Source: Siderastrea siderea
Taxonomy: Eukaryota > Cnidaria > Anthozoa > Scleractinia > Rhizangiidae
Direction of reading: 5' to 3'
DNA length: 64,000 bases
Assembly: GCA_964030785.1 (NCBI GenBank)
Contig: OZ034968.1
Span: forward strand, 63,834,899 to 63,898,898
The position numbers were made by a program, and so were the translations under genes. Shown here in pieces: positions 11,301 to 21,744 of this stretch (the stretch's first letter is position 1; each line of letters starts with the position of its first letter). The notes under the pieces are model-generated. The model did not search any database, was not told the DNA's origin, and saw nothing but the letters and a program-made list of their open reading frames with translations.

Positions 11301-12282
11301 CAACACTCTCAAGACATGAGCTCTTATGTCATAAACCGGATTTAAGGGCAAGAGATTGTTTGGCTGTGCAAAAACCAGAAGTTCAGGGCAAGTTCCTCAT
11401 GAAACAAGAAGAGCCCTTTGGGCATTAGACCCGGCGGTCGTAACCCGCCTGGCCCCAGTTGGTGAAAAGTTGGATAGCGCTATCCAACGGATAAATCACT
11501 ATCCAGTGGATAAGTGTTAGGGAAACCAATTGCGTTATCCACTGGATAGAGATTTATCCGGTGGATAGCGCCATAGTTCATAAAAGAATCTGGTTATGAA
11601 GCTCAGCTAAGTCCTTTGTTTTATGTTTTTGTTACCGTTTTTAGCCTTGACGGTGCACAAACAACAATAGCTTTTGAATTTTGCATGAGCAACTAACCAA
11701 TAAGAATGTCACTGTTAAGTTATTCAGCCATAGTGTGCGAACGTAAAACAAAAGATTGTGCACTGTCGTAGTACTTTCAACATAAATTGCAGCACCTTTG
11801 TTAAGGCCTTTGAAACTTGCAAAGTTTCTTAACCAGTCCCTCGAGTAACTATGATAGCGCTATCCAACTTTTTAACAACTGGGGCCTGAACGTTAGCGTA
11901 ATAAAAAATTATGAGCGTCACTCAAGACATAATCCCACGCAACGTAAAGGGTGAGAGTTTCTCTGGCCGATCGAAAACCGGAAGTTCAGGGCGAGTTGCT
12001 CATGTCAGCTAAAAAAGAAAAAAAAAACGGGTATTAATAGACTCGAGGTTAAAAATTTGCAAGAAAACAAGAAAGTTAATTGTCAAGAATATTTACTGTA
12101 TCTACTGTAATTAGGTGTTATTTCATTGTCTGAAGTATAGCAATAGTGCATTTTTCTTCTTGGAACAGGATTTTAGCACAGAGGACTTTGAATACCTTGT
12201 TGAGGACTGGGAAACCAAAATTGATCGCTGTGGTCGTGGAGATCAGAAGTGGGGACTTTTCCATGCCAAGAAATCTGCATAA
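5386..12282 (+). CDS. Phosphoethanolamine N-methyltransferase (PMT)
   Basis: SAM-dependent enzyme that methylates phosphoethanolamine toward phosphocholine for phosphatidylcholine synthesis; presumed cytosolic. Seven exons, all joined in phase 0 at GT-AG sites: 5386-5514, 6204-6293, 7485-7574, 9151-9273, 10303-10434, 10976-11092, 12169-12282. The 264-residue product is the length of single-domain PMTs such as the Plasmodium enzyme. Visible: SAM motif [11 protein letters not shown] (57-66), acidic motif II GVDLS, VVADI (107-111), SRDTILHI (126-133) and a C-terminal WGLFHAKK. Tyr17 (NQYSNN) with His132 matches the catalytic dyad described for the Plasmodium enzyme, and Asp128 matches its phosphobase ligand. 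It is therefore probably active, though which of the three methylations it does cannot be told. The introns (541-1,576 bp) hold MITEs and an antisense paired-domain-like ORF. AATAAA is at 12498. Confidence 0.95.
6425..6841. mobile_element. Fold-back MITE in PMT intron 2
   Basis: The ends GGGCTGTTTACATGG and CCAATGTAAACAGCCC are inverted. Both arms are built from repeats of TAGGATCTTCCTAG and its reverse complement, also repeated in the middle (6540-6610), so the element can fold in several registers. Left flank TTA and right flank TTTA do not give a clean target duplication. No coding capacity. Confidence 0.7.
7810..7836. repeat. (ATT)n microsatellite
   Basis: About nine ATT units in PMT intron 3; a shorter one lies near 9009-9028. 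Confidence 0.85.
8577..8792 (-). pseudogene. PAX paired-domain-like ORF, antisense in PMT intron 3
   Basis: 71 codons closed by in-frame stops on both sides. The product follows the N-terminal (PAI) half of a paired domain: NSLGG...GKPLP (residues 4-17), R.EIVNLF (21-28), a helix-turn-helix with [14 protein letters not shown] (42-55) and a final CGG (66-68). These match the LGG..GRPLP, R..IV.L and R.LRVSHG.VSKI..RY pattern of PAX proteins. Divergence is high: the otherwise near-invariant N-Q-LGG and RQLRVSHGC blocks are changed. GGAG|GTAAAG at the end could be a splice donor, at about the point where the linker to the second (RED) subdomain begins. I see no RED half and no homeobox nearby. 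It could be a PAX pseudogene, a captured exon, or exon 1 of a fast-evolving gene. It is called a pseudogene because only half the domain is present. Confidence 0.5.
9771..9900. repeat. C/G-run dispersed repeat in PMT intron 4
   Basis: A 14-C run (about 9780-9790) is followed by blocks with GGGGTGTGGGG and two near-copies of ATAGGGCAAATCCCTTCTGTA-like sequence. Probably a dispersed repeat. The ORF at 9731-9994 is its translation. Confidence 0.4.
11206..11226. repeat. (CA)n microsatellite
   Basis: Short CA run in PMT intron 6, directly followed by A8 and a G-run. Confidence 0.7.
11451..11886. mobile_element. Fold-back MITE in PMT intron 6
   Basis: Terminal inverted repeats of about 35 bp: GGCCCCAGTTGGTGAAAAG on the left and the reverse complement of CTTTTTAACAACTGGGGCC on the right, continuing into TTGGATAGCGCTATC in both arms. 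Just inside the left arm, GGATAAATCACTATCC and TTATCCACTGGATA make further stems. Total 436 bp, no coding capacity. Confidence 0.75.
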
Positions 12283-14637
12283 ATTAATTTTTTTCATCAT
12301 TTTTTATCCTTTTTTAATTTTTATTCGTTTCTAAACCTAATTAAGGATAAAAAAGAGATTCACATTATCGTTATTCTGTCTTAAAATCGGGTGATAGAAG
12401 TCGCTAGAATTTCTTTCTCTGAATTTCGTACGTGGATTATATCAAATTGAAAAAAGACTATTTTGTTTCCGAGCTGTTACACCGGTAGATGTCGTCAAAT
12501 AAAATATTTATAACAAATATGATTCTGAGGTCAGTCTCTGATAGACCACAGGAATAGTGCAGAGTTTTTTGTGTGGGTTCTCATGTGGTAGTTACAAGCC
12601 CTGTCCTGGCAATCGGACTCGTACCACGAAGAAAAGATTACTTAGTTAGTAAATTTCTTTGTCCTTTGCAACCTCGTTGTTTGGCATTGTAAATGTTCAT
12701 TAGCCTACGAAAATAATTATAGTTAACATTCCAAAAACGATTACTAATATCCCTCGATTATAAGTCCCCACACAAACTACCGAATACTGTACTTACAACG
12801 ACAACGGGCTGATTTGCCACAACAGTGAACTACAAAAAAGTAAGCAAACTACATTGTATGAAACGAGATAATTTCAAGTTCAATCGACTTCTTATATTAA
12901 ATAGCCATCCCCTGGCCTGGATATGAGCCAGCGCGCACACTGATTGGCTCCCTGTAGTTACTAGTAGGCTATCAGTTCAATTTTTGCGCGTGCTCAGCTT
13001 TGACGAAACGCGTCGTAGTGCAAAATCAGACGGCGGGTAACAGAGTTTACCTTATAACCTACAGATTAATTTTTGAGCGCGCTCATTGGTAGAAACACAT
13101 CACGTTGTACAAATTCGGACGGCGGTTATCAGGCGATACCCGCCATCCACGGATATCCCTCGTGCGATTTCAAGGTTCAGGTCAAACTTTTTAATCTTTC
13201 GTTGAAGAAAAAGAAAATCGTTTAGCAGAAGCCAGTGACGGCGAAATCACCCACAATAACGCCATGATCGTCAGTGGCTTTATTTCTTCATTAAGTGCGT
13301 TGTGAAAATGAGCCCGTTCCTGGTTTGCTGGTATATCGGAGGACAATGCCCTTGGTTAAAAGATTGTCCTCAAACCTTCACAGTTGCCCTCGAAGCTCCG
13401 CTTCTCGGCTAACTGTTCATTTCAGTCTCGGGATTCCCCTCCGGATAAACCAGCCACCGGAAGGGTTTAATTTTCTGACTATACTTTGTCCGATTTGGTA
13501 TCCCACCGTTGTCCGGTTTTAACGTCGAGAACAGAACATGAAAGGAAATCACATTTTCAGATTGTAGCTTTTTAAGTATACTGACACTAACAAAATGGAG
13601 TAAACTAACCAGTTTACCAATTTACAACTATTTCAGCGGAAAGATTGTCCACAAAATTTCACAGAAGCCTTCGAAGTTCGCTTCTCGGCCAACTGTTCAT
13701 TTTTCAAACAACCTTTCAGTCTCTAGTATTAATCATCGTCGCTCCTTGTGGAGTATAGGGCGCCACCAAGGCCTTCCATCTGACCCTGTTTCCTGCTAAT
13801 TTTTGGGGGGGCATCGTTACATCTATATTTCCATCCTCTGCTTTCTACGCGACTCCATGACTGCTCGAGTCTGCCCCTCTTTCTTTTCCCCTGAGGGTTC
13901 CATTTGAGACGATTACCCTATTCTACACCCTTTCCTGCGAGTTGACAAGTCGCGCGAAAAAGGAGGAAAGCGTGTTTCTTCTTTATAGAAGGTTGTTTTG
14001 GTATCTTGATTACAACTTTCGTGACCAGGGAACATGTCATAGTATAGAAGAGTTACTACAGCCTCGTCGTGCGTGAACATGGTTTGTGTGGCTTTTACTG
14101 ATGATCGGTTGGCATGAACTTATGACTGGCCATGAGCTGTGTATGGTACGATTTCGCAAAGCAACTGCGACTGGCGATTGTACCAGGTATCTCCGAAGGA
14201 GGAAATGGAGGAGGAGCAGATCATATAAGGGAAGTGAGCTACACAAATCCAGCTTGGGTGTGTTTGGGTCAGTGTTGATTGCACGCATGCTTATAATCGA
14301 GGGAAATGTGAAATTCAAGGGTAGAATGGGATTTAATACAGGAAGCGGTATCTAATGACTTGTAGGCGGGCTGCCAGACTACGAGCACTCCCACTTGCTG
14401 AGGGATGGTCGAGCGAGAACGCGAGCTCGCATGAAAGTAGGCTGCCGCGTGGGAGCTTGACGCGCGTGTAGTGAGCGTCAAATTTCCACTCGAGACTAGC
14501 CCCGAGCAGGACTGAAGGACTGCTCGTAGACTGGTCTAGCGGTGTGTGGGAAATATTTAAATCTAGACTGGAGAGTGGAATGAAAAAAGGCAAAAAGTGT
14601 CAGGGTAAGCGGAATTGACAAAATATAATCTGACCCT
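12283..14637. other. Convergent intergenic region with two diverged duplications
   Basis: It holds the 3' ends of PMT and the fucosyltransferase. Two short local duplications are visible. 12975-13030 and 13065-13135 share an AATTTTTG.GCG...GCTCA...CAGACGGCGG pattern. 13362-13432 and 13642-13720 share AGATTGTCC.CAAA..TTCACAG and CTTCTCGGC.AACTGTTCATTT. The short ORFs at 13295-14593 overlap each other on both strands and look like chance. Confidence 0.5.
12498..12503 (+). terminator. Polyadenylation signal for the PMT gene
   Basis: AATAAA about 215 bp after the PMT stop codon, the first canonical signal downstream. Confidence 0.55.
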
Positions 14638-15747
14638 CTAGGCACCCGATACAATTCCCCAGTCTTCAAACGTTCTTGGTTTACAGTTGTCCGCTTGAAG
14701 TCCGCCTTTGTGAACCCGCCCTTCGGAAAGTGCAACGCACATTTGACAGTAAAGTGGATACTTTGGATTCCAGTAGTTTCCTATCACTGTTCCAGTTATA
14801 TCGCCAATTCCTTTCCATTTCCACTCCAGATATTTAATGTACTGACCCTCGTTGTTGCTTAAAGTCTTCAGGTATTCAGCCAGAAGTCTGGGGCTTTTGA
14901 AATCGCGAACTCTTACAACAGAGTTTTTAAGATTGCCGGGCAAAAAGTCGTCGAGTTTATCTGTGCCCATAACGACAGGCACCGAACCAGCATCAAAAGC
15001 ATGAGTCAACTGATCATCGATGAAATACTCACAGTCCTGGTTAAAAAACACCAGTACAAACTTGTACGTTTTAGCCAGTTCTATTTTAAGTTGTTTAAAG
15101 TCTTTCCCGTTGGCTGAGGCATACCTAGCTACCAAATCGTTCTTGTTCTTAAGACACTCTCCATACGAGTCTACCTGCACAAATTGCATAAGCTGTCTCA
15201 TATATTCTGTGCGCACTGGCTCACAGTTTGAAAACGCCGCCATGATGAACCCGGTTTTTTCATTGAAGGGAACAGGTGGTGTCATTTTAGGTACGGAATA
15301 TACAGGATCAGGAAAATCAGAATCCAAGCGATAACTCTCTAACAAATTAAATTTGGACATAAACTCGTGGTTGTTCAATACCGGTGTGTATACGGGATTT
15401 TCTTGTGTCCACAAGATCCATGGTACCTTGTCTGTAGGAGGGTCCACGTCTGCATCACGTGCATGAACAATAAATCCGCTGGCCTCACTTTCTCGGGAAC
15501 GGTCGCTCGTAACCTCACATTGCACAGGACACCTATTTTTATCCCACTCAATTTGCAAATGTAGCTGTTTTCCAAACACAGTCGACCAGAAAATGATGAC
15601 CCATCTCGTCGTCTGATTCCCTGACCTGATAATCCCTCTTTGTTCTTTGTTAGAAAAGTAGTTTGTATTAAGTTGCCAGATTATGCACACCATCGCGAGG
15701 AATACAAGACAAAGTAAGCCCTTATAAAGAAAGGATCCTCTTTCCAT
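14638..15747 (-). CDS. GT10 alpha-1,3-fucosyltransferase-like protein, atypical
   Basis: Intronless, 369 residues, type II membrane topology: a short basic N-terminus, one hydrophobic segment about residues 10-25, then a lumenal domain, as expected for a Golgi glycosyltransferase using GDP-fucose. Family landmarks in order: CPVQC (73-77) with SDRS, VHARD (94-98), VPWILWTQENP (108-118), YRLDSD (139-144, the family's YR.DSD motif), SNC (173-175), VDSYGEC (192-198), YKFVLVFFN (228-236), SVPVVMG (255-261), and a Cys-rich C-terminus. Odd: the usual FENS.C.DY.TEK stretch reads FFNQDCEYFIDDQ (234-246). The conserved Glu of FEN and the Glu-Lys of TEK, which contact the nucleotide sugar in solved GT10 enzymes, are missing. 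It may be inactive or use a different donor. The lack of introns is common in this family and could also reflect an old retrocopy. No AATAAA is obvious just downstream. Confidence 0.85.
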   Translation of the reverse strand: MERGSFLYKGLLCLVFLAMVCIIWQLNTNYFSNKEQRGIIRSGNQTTRWVIIFWSTVFGKQLHLQIEWDKNRCPVQCEVTSDRSRESEASGFIVHARDADVDPPTDKVPWILWTQENPVYTPVLNNHEFMSKFNLLESYRLDSDFPDPVYSVPKMTPPVPFNEKTGFIMAAFSNCEPVRTEYMRQLMQFVQVDSYGECLKNKNDLVARYASANGKDFKQLKIELAKTYKFVLVFFNQDCEYFIDDQLTHAFDAGSVPVVMGTDKLDDFLPGNLKNSVVRVRDFKSPRLLAEYLKTLSNNEGQYIKYLEWKWKGIGDITGTVIGNYWNPKYPLYCQMCVALSEGRVHKGGLQADNCKPRTFEDWGIVSGA

Positions 15748-18700
15748 TGGGGAAATAATATTTTGCTGTTCTTTCTTGCTTGACCTGTTGAAGAGATATC
15801 GTCATACATAAGTCACATGCATGTACATGGTTAACAGTTATCAGGGGCGACGTATGAAGCACACGCCGTGACCATCGACTGAATTGAAGCAAGTCGCATA
15901 GATTTACTCATTTCATATATAAGTACATTGTATGGTGCTGCATCGAAGATCCGCGCCGAGACTCCGCTGTTGTACAAGTGCCTCCCGTTGTTTTGAGTAA
16001 GGTAGGCTGTTAATCTTTGCATGATTGTTCTAAAAGTATTATTATGTTTCTGAAAAAAGATGTTGTTGTTGATCTTTTTGACAAGGTGTAGCTGCAAACT
16101 AATTGAGTCAGTAAACTTTTGAAACATCGTTTCGTTTCTTCCATGCTTTTTCTTAGCCTTGTTAAGGTTTTCAGCTTTTGGATTCAGCGCCGAAGCTTAT
16201 TTTTTGTCCTCTAATGCTTTAAAACTAGTAGCTAAATGAAGTTCCTCGCCAAAATTGAATTCGCCACATGTAACAGAATCCACAGAAGTATTGGTTTCCG
16301 GATTCCAACCCTCTGAATTCCAGATGCCAGCCATATGGTTTCCAATTTTTCAACACCGTTGTTCCTGTTCATGTTAACTCGTTTTCCATAGACATAGACA
16401 TACACATACTCTTTTTGTTAACGCAGGTTAGAGAGGGCAGCCAGAGGCTCATGTGAACCTCCGATATCAATTCATCACAAACTTTAAAATGAAAGCATAT
16501 AAGATACCTAAAAATCTGAACATAGTACTGAATCACGGACGATGGAAGCTAGAATTGTTGCAATTAATTTGTATGTCTAGCAATATAAATTATAAAAAGA
16601 ATATATATAAAAATAAATAGGCAAATAAATAAATCATACGCCTCTGTTCTCTACAGTAGCAGAGGAGCAGTAAGTCAAGATTCCTCATGATCAGCGTGAA
16701 AACCCACAAATAATCCTCTCACGGCAACAGAGCTACTACGACCATGCTCTTTATGCATGATAACGTTGACTTTATGGCTGACAACTTGCCATTACACATC
16801 TATACGTACTATTCTTTTAAGTAAGTAAGCTTTCAATGTGCGACAGTATTTTCAAGATTCTTCAGATCTAGATCACGATCTAGGATACCGGTAAAGAGGA
16901 AATAACTGTTTTTGCTTTCTGCTTGGCCAGAAGATAATTTGCCGGTGATTAACACTCACGTTAGATCTAGCTAGAGACCCATGATCTTTGTGATGGTCAG
17001 CAAAGGTTGCAAAGTTGGTATGATGGTTTCTCTTTTCCTTGGACATCCAAATCGTGTTAAAGTCACAGCCGCCGATGGAGTAATGTATCCAGTCAACCAA
17101 TCATAATCCTTATTTCATGCACTTGGCGGGATCCCCCCCCCCCCCCCCCCCCTCAACTCCCACCAGCCCAATGACGCCCGCAACGAGAGCTGCATGCTTT
17201 TCTCAGCCTCGGTTTTAAGATCAGTTCACAAGAGGATTCCTGATTTCAAACTTTTTTGGATTCCGGATTCCATATCAGTGCGGATTCTGGATTCCAGTCC
17301 ACTGGATTCCGGATTTCCAACAGCAAAAATTTCGTGGATTCCGGATTTTGTTACATGGGGCGATTAAAAAAACAACCGAAAACAGTGGCCTTATGTAGTA
17401 AAGGTCGCATATAGAAAAACTTTACTAAATGGTTTTGCTTCAGAAATTTCCTTTTCCTAAGTAATACGAGCAACTGACAAGGGAAATACATGTCAGTTCA
17501 CTAAAAGTTTACATTAACTTAAGAACACTTAAAAACGGTCCCAGGCTCAAGCGGCCAAAAAAAAATCTAGCAACGTTGAGTTCCGGATCATGCCAAAAAT
17601 GTATATACAAGTATAAATTTTTTATGTTAGCTGTTGTTAAATAAGAAAGTGTCCGGACAGTGTTTGAGCGAAGATTTATTTTGTCACATTTAGATCAATT
17701 TGCCTATTAAATACATGGCTTGCAACCGTGTCGTGCGAAGTGCAGTGATGTCCTCGTTAAATATTCGACATATGCAGCGTGATTGAAAAGACGAATAAAC
17801 TATCACAATTTACTAGTATGCACCTTGCCAGCGACAGCGAAACGAAACATAGCCGGCGCAACAACAGCGTGTCTTTAGTTCTATTTCTCTTAAATTCAAG
17901 CGATAGATGTAGGTAAAAATCAAACAAATTGACCCTTAAAAAGACTACCCTTAAAACAACTAACCTTCTTTATTTATCAGGAACATTAAATTCGCCTGTC
18001 AGAAACTTCTTCGATCGCCGAAGCATCAGCTTGTTCAGTTTGTTCGTCCTTGTTATCGAGATTTAGTTGATTTTAATCGCCACCCACTTTTAGTAACTCA
18101 AAGAACGCTTTTTAACTCCAGTATTGATATTCAGGATTTTCCGTGAAAACGTGAAGATTGTGTTTTTGTCAAGGTAACTTAGTTTTTGCCCTCTGTAGAG
18201 GCGTGAATATGTAAATTATATCAGGAGTCTTTGCTTTGTTTTCATCTATGATTCAAAATTCCGGCAGGTGTTTTGTGGTGAACATTACTGACCAGTAATG
18301 TAAGAGCCCAGCAAAGGTTTTGTGAGGATAAATGCAAATCGCCAGTTAAAATTAAAAATAATGCTGTCGGAACCAAAAAGTAGTGCTGCAGTTGCTCTCC
18401 TGATAAAACAAAATGCTAAGAACTTGTCATAGGAGAGATATTTGGTAATCAATAAATACTGAAAAGATTATTTCAAGTTTGTGGATGGAAATGAATTCAA
18501 AAGTTTAATAACTGAATTTGTATGAACGACAGAAAATCCTTCAAAGGCGGGAAATTAGCAAGAAACTCGTTCAGCGGAATTGTCGAGCGGCGTTTGTCCT
18601 AGGCCAGTAATATTTAAATTATATAAATGTGAAAAGTTTTCCTTCCTAAATTTATATGTCCGGACAAAGTGTAACGTGACGCATGCGCTTACATTGCAAA

Positions 18701-19626
18701 GGTCAGATCAACTCTGGTAGAGCTTGGGGTATCTGTGCTTTGGGCGGGCTGAAGAATATCGTTCTTTATACCGGTGACTTCGTTATACTGAAGTGCTTCG
18801 TTATATCGGGGTTCCTCTGCACCTTTTTCTGTAACAGGTTGCTAATAAGTTGGAAACAGGAAGTAAGAAAAGTCAGCTAGCGAGGCTAGGTTAAGCAAGT
18901 TATATTTAACACCACGTCTCCCCTCCGCCCCATAGTTTGAGAGATCCTACCGCGGTCTGGGACGTTCAATTTATTCAATTCCTTAATCGCTAGAGATCAT
19001 CAGGGTCCCAAATGGGGTTCCTAGGGCCTAGAACCCGACATTTTTGCCGTAGATCCCTAAGCCCGAAGCCAGGGGCCCCGAAGCGTTTGTTAATTGAAGC
19101 CCGGACATAGTGATATTCTGCCTCGTTGACGGCGCCCTGGAGAAAAGCTATGGAGTCCCAGAGCCCCAGTCTTTCTGTCTTGGAGATCTGGAGTCCTGGG
19201 TAAGTTTGTTTGAAAGTCCGTTAACGCTAACCTGGGATTAAAATTTAACCAAGGTCCCTGTTTCTCTTATTCCAAAGGAGTTTTCACAGATAATTTTAAG
19301 TGACCGTTTGAAAGCAGCCAAGGTAAAAATGTTGGGGAAAAGGATTTACAGGAATCCGTATCGTTAAGCCATAAAACTGAATTAAAAATTGACGTTAGTC
19401 CTGGCCTGGGTTAGCTTAACCGCTTTGAACAACTGGGCCAGGAGCGCTGACTGGGCCCAGTATTTTTTAGGCTGGTACCCTGGTCCCTGAAGCCCTAAAC
19501 CTTCTGGGACCTTGACCTTACGTATGACTGCGCTTTCTGTGTGATACTGACGCGGACGTAAAGCGAAAATTCAACTAAATTATTATGCTTTTCTGCCCAC
19601 CATATCCCACAAACCCACGGAATCCT
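15748..19626. other. Intergenic DNA with scattered repeat fragments
   Basis: No supportable gene. 16290-16320 and 17232-17350 carry repeats of GGATTCCGGATTCC. A 20-C run lies at 17133-17152. 18763-18815 (ACTTCGTTATACTGAAGTGC and variants) resembles the end of a pogo- or Tc1-like element. Around 18940-19210 and 19400-19510 there are GGGTCC/CCTGGG-rich words of unknown origin. Confidence 0.4.
17232..17350. repeat. GGATTCCGGATTCC-type dispersed repeat
   Basis: At least five imperfect GGATTCCGG or GATTCC words occur within 120 bp, with a related fragment at about 16290-16320. Confidence 0.5.
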
Positions 19627-19701
19627 TAGCCTGCGAACGCAGACGAATTTCCCCCGAGAGAAACGACAGCCGGAAATATATTCGTCTGCGTTCGCAGGCT
19701 A
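19627..19701. repeat. Near-perfect 22-bp stem hairpin
   Basis: TAGCCTGCGAACGCAGACGA at 19627 is the exact reverse complement of the sequence ending at 19701. The arms extend by AT and are separated by a loop of about 30 nt. Probably a small fold-back repeat. Confidence 0.8.
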
Positions 19702-19820
19702 CTGGGTCCTACAATGACGTCACATTTTCTCCACAGACCAGGAGGCATGGCTGCTAAGTCATCATCCAGGCTCGTCATGTGGCGGCCATTTTAAAGTTTG
19801 CTACAGTAGCTTGAAGTACA

Positions 19821-19905
19821 ATGCAAGTTCAAGCTAGCAGCACAAGTGGCAATGGTTTGCAGAAGATTCTCAAGCAACTGAGGGGTTTTCTGCAGGGAAT
19901 TTCAA
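19821..19905 (+). CDS. Candidate first coding exon, unidentified gene
   Basis: An ATG opens 28 codons plus one base, ending at a strong donor (TTTCAA|GTAAGC). The peptide begins MQVQASSTSGNGLQKIL and continues with Lys/Leu/Gly-rich sequence that looks coding (even codon use). The sequence just upstream (GGCGGCCATTTTAAAG) is 5'-UTR-like. I could not find a matching downstream exon by reading, and I do not recognise the protein, so this may be chance. Confidence 0.25.
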
Positions 19906-21055
19906 GTAAGCGGAATTTGTAATAAACATTTGTGCTTAGTTGCCGTCTTTATTTACTGATAATATTTAGCGGCATGAAAGATGCAGCCGGTCACTCTGCT
20001 TATAATTCACTCATCCATTCCTCATCCTTGCTATGCCTTAAAACGTGTTCGAGAATTGTGATGTACTTGCAAACTTATACCTGTAGAATATAAGCTTAAT
20101 ACTGAAACTGCTTTGTTCTTCCACTTTCAACCATACCTCTAGGGACTTAGTTATGAGTATTCTTGCATCGAAAAATAAATTTAGTGAGGTGGTTTCACAA
20201 GAACTGTGCTTTGTATCAACGGCCAATGCATAAAATTGAAACTAGCTGAATGCGTGGAAAAGTGTCGGTGTTAAAACAGACAACCTCTGCCTTTCTGTTC
20301 AGGAGCCCGTTGAACACGTTGTAGCTTTGAAGGGTGTATAACAGCAGCCTCAAATTTCGCCTCAAAGATATCCTGACAACTGTTAAACAGTTGTTTGTTG
20401 AATTTAAGTGTCTTCAAGGACATGTCATTCAAGACATGACCTAATTGTGTAAAAAAATAGGAAGATCTTTTGCATCTATACCTGCCAACCAGATATGGTC
20501 TGAAATGGGTTAGATTCAATACCAGCGGTAATTGAACTAACTTAGTGCTGGATAAAGAGTGTGAACACGAACAACTCCTGCCCGTCCTTTTAGGAACACT
20601 TTTAAAATTTAGATTTGAATTTTATTGAAGTGATCATATATCAGAACTGTATTTGATGGCATTAGTCGAGATTAATTTTATTTTAGAATAATCTGTTAAA
20701 GCGGTTAATAAATTAATGCATAATTTCAAAGGTGAAACGCGATATGCTGTGATGTGATTTGAAGAAAGACATGACCTTATCGACCTTCGTGATGCCGAAA
20801 ATCGTTCGAAAAAACGCTCCGGCGAAACATTACAAGAAGCAGAGGTAAATACCACTTTCTAATCATTTATGTGCTTCTCGTATGTATTCTGAGAGAAGTC
20901 AAACAGTGCGTGAACGCACGCAATAGACCTGGGAATAGCGGGTGATCATAAAATTAATCGAGTTTCGCTCGCAAAACTGCCTGAACATGAAATTCAAATT
21001 AAGGATGTAACTCAGCCACGTTCAAATGATAGCTATATTCACGGAATGACTGGTC

Positions 21056-21513
21056 GGCCGGCCTCCCGGGGGGGGTACTCGGAAAAATTTTGATGGGAGT
21101 GTGCCGCTGGGACTCTGAAACCTTTAACCTATACCAGACCACGTTCATGTCGTTTTTGCAACCCTATTCTAGACTAGCTGCAAAAAATCCCTACCCTATC
21201 CCAGACTAGCTATTTTCGAGCTATCCATCAGAAATATAACCACACAGTGCTTTTAATGGAAAACCATCTCTCGATCAACAATATTGTCGCGATTTCATTT
21301 ATATTTTATATTTCCGAGTTTTTCAAACCCATTAATTAATTGGATATAATTTTCACACCACCCATTAGTTTCCCGGTAATTGATACCCTATCCTAGACCA
21401 AGACTCCCTGATTTCTATACCCTATCCCAGACTAAACTGCTTGAAAACCATACCCTTCACAGCGGCACATACCTATATAGGTTATATATGGGAGTACCCC
21501 CCCGGGGCCGGCC
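21056..21513. mobile_element. Fold-back MITE with GGCCGGCC...GGGGGTACTC ends
   Basis: The left end GGCCGGCCTCCCGGGGGGG is followed by TACTC. The right end is its inverse (GAGTACCCCCCCGGGGCCGGCC). Subterminal words also mirror each other (GTGTGCCGCTG near the left, CAGCGGCACATA near the right). 458 bp, no coding capacity. The 25-bp tandem array abuts its right end. Confidence 0.75.
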
Positions 21514-21515
21514 TT

Positions 21516-21658
21516 CGGCCGACAAGTCTTCTGGCTAAGCCGGCCGACAAGTCTTCTGGCTAAGCCGGCCGACAAGTCTTCTGGCTAAGCCGGCCGACAA
21601 GTCTTCTGGCTAAGCCGGCCGACAAGTCTTCTGGCTAAGCCGGCCGACAAGTCTTCTC
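21516..21658. repeat. 25-bp tandem repeat, six copies
   Basis: The core CGGCCGACAAGTCTTCT begins at 21516, 21541, 21566, 21591, 21616 and 21641, a strict 25-bp period. Copies 1-5 are nearly identical, and the sixth degenerates after the core. The near-identity suggests recent expansion. Confidence 0.95.
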
Positions 21659-21744
21659 GCAAAGCGTGCCGCGAGAGAACCTCTGGTACCTTGGGTACTT
21701 GAAAGCTGCGGTCGGTCACTGTTTTTAATTCAAGATAATTCCGG

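Noticed and set aside
14037..14593. Cluster of 70-93-codon ORFs on both strands before the fucosyltransferase stop
   Set aside because: They are mutually overlapping, lack domains and are probably chance frames in slightly GC-richer 3' sequence.
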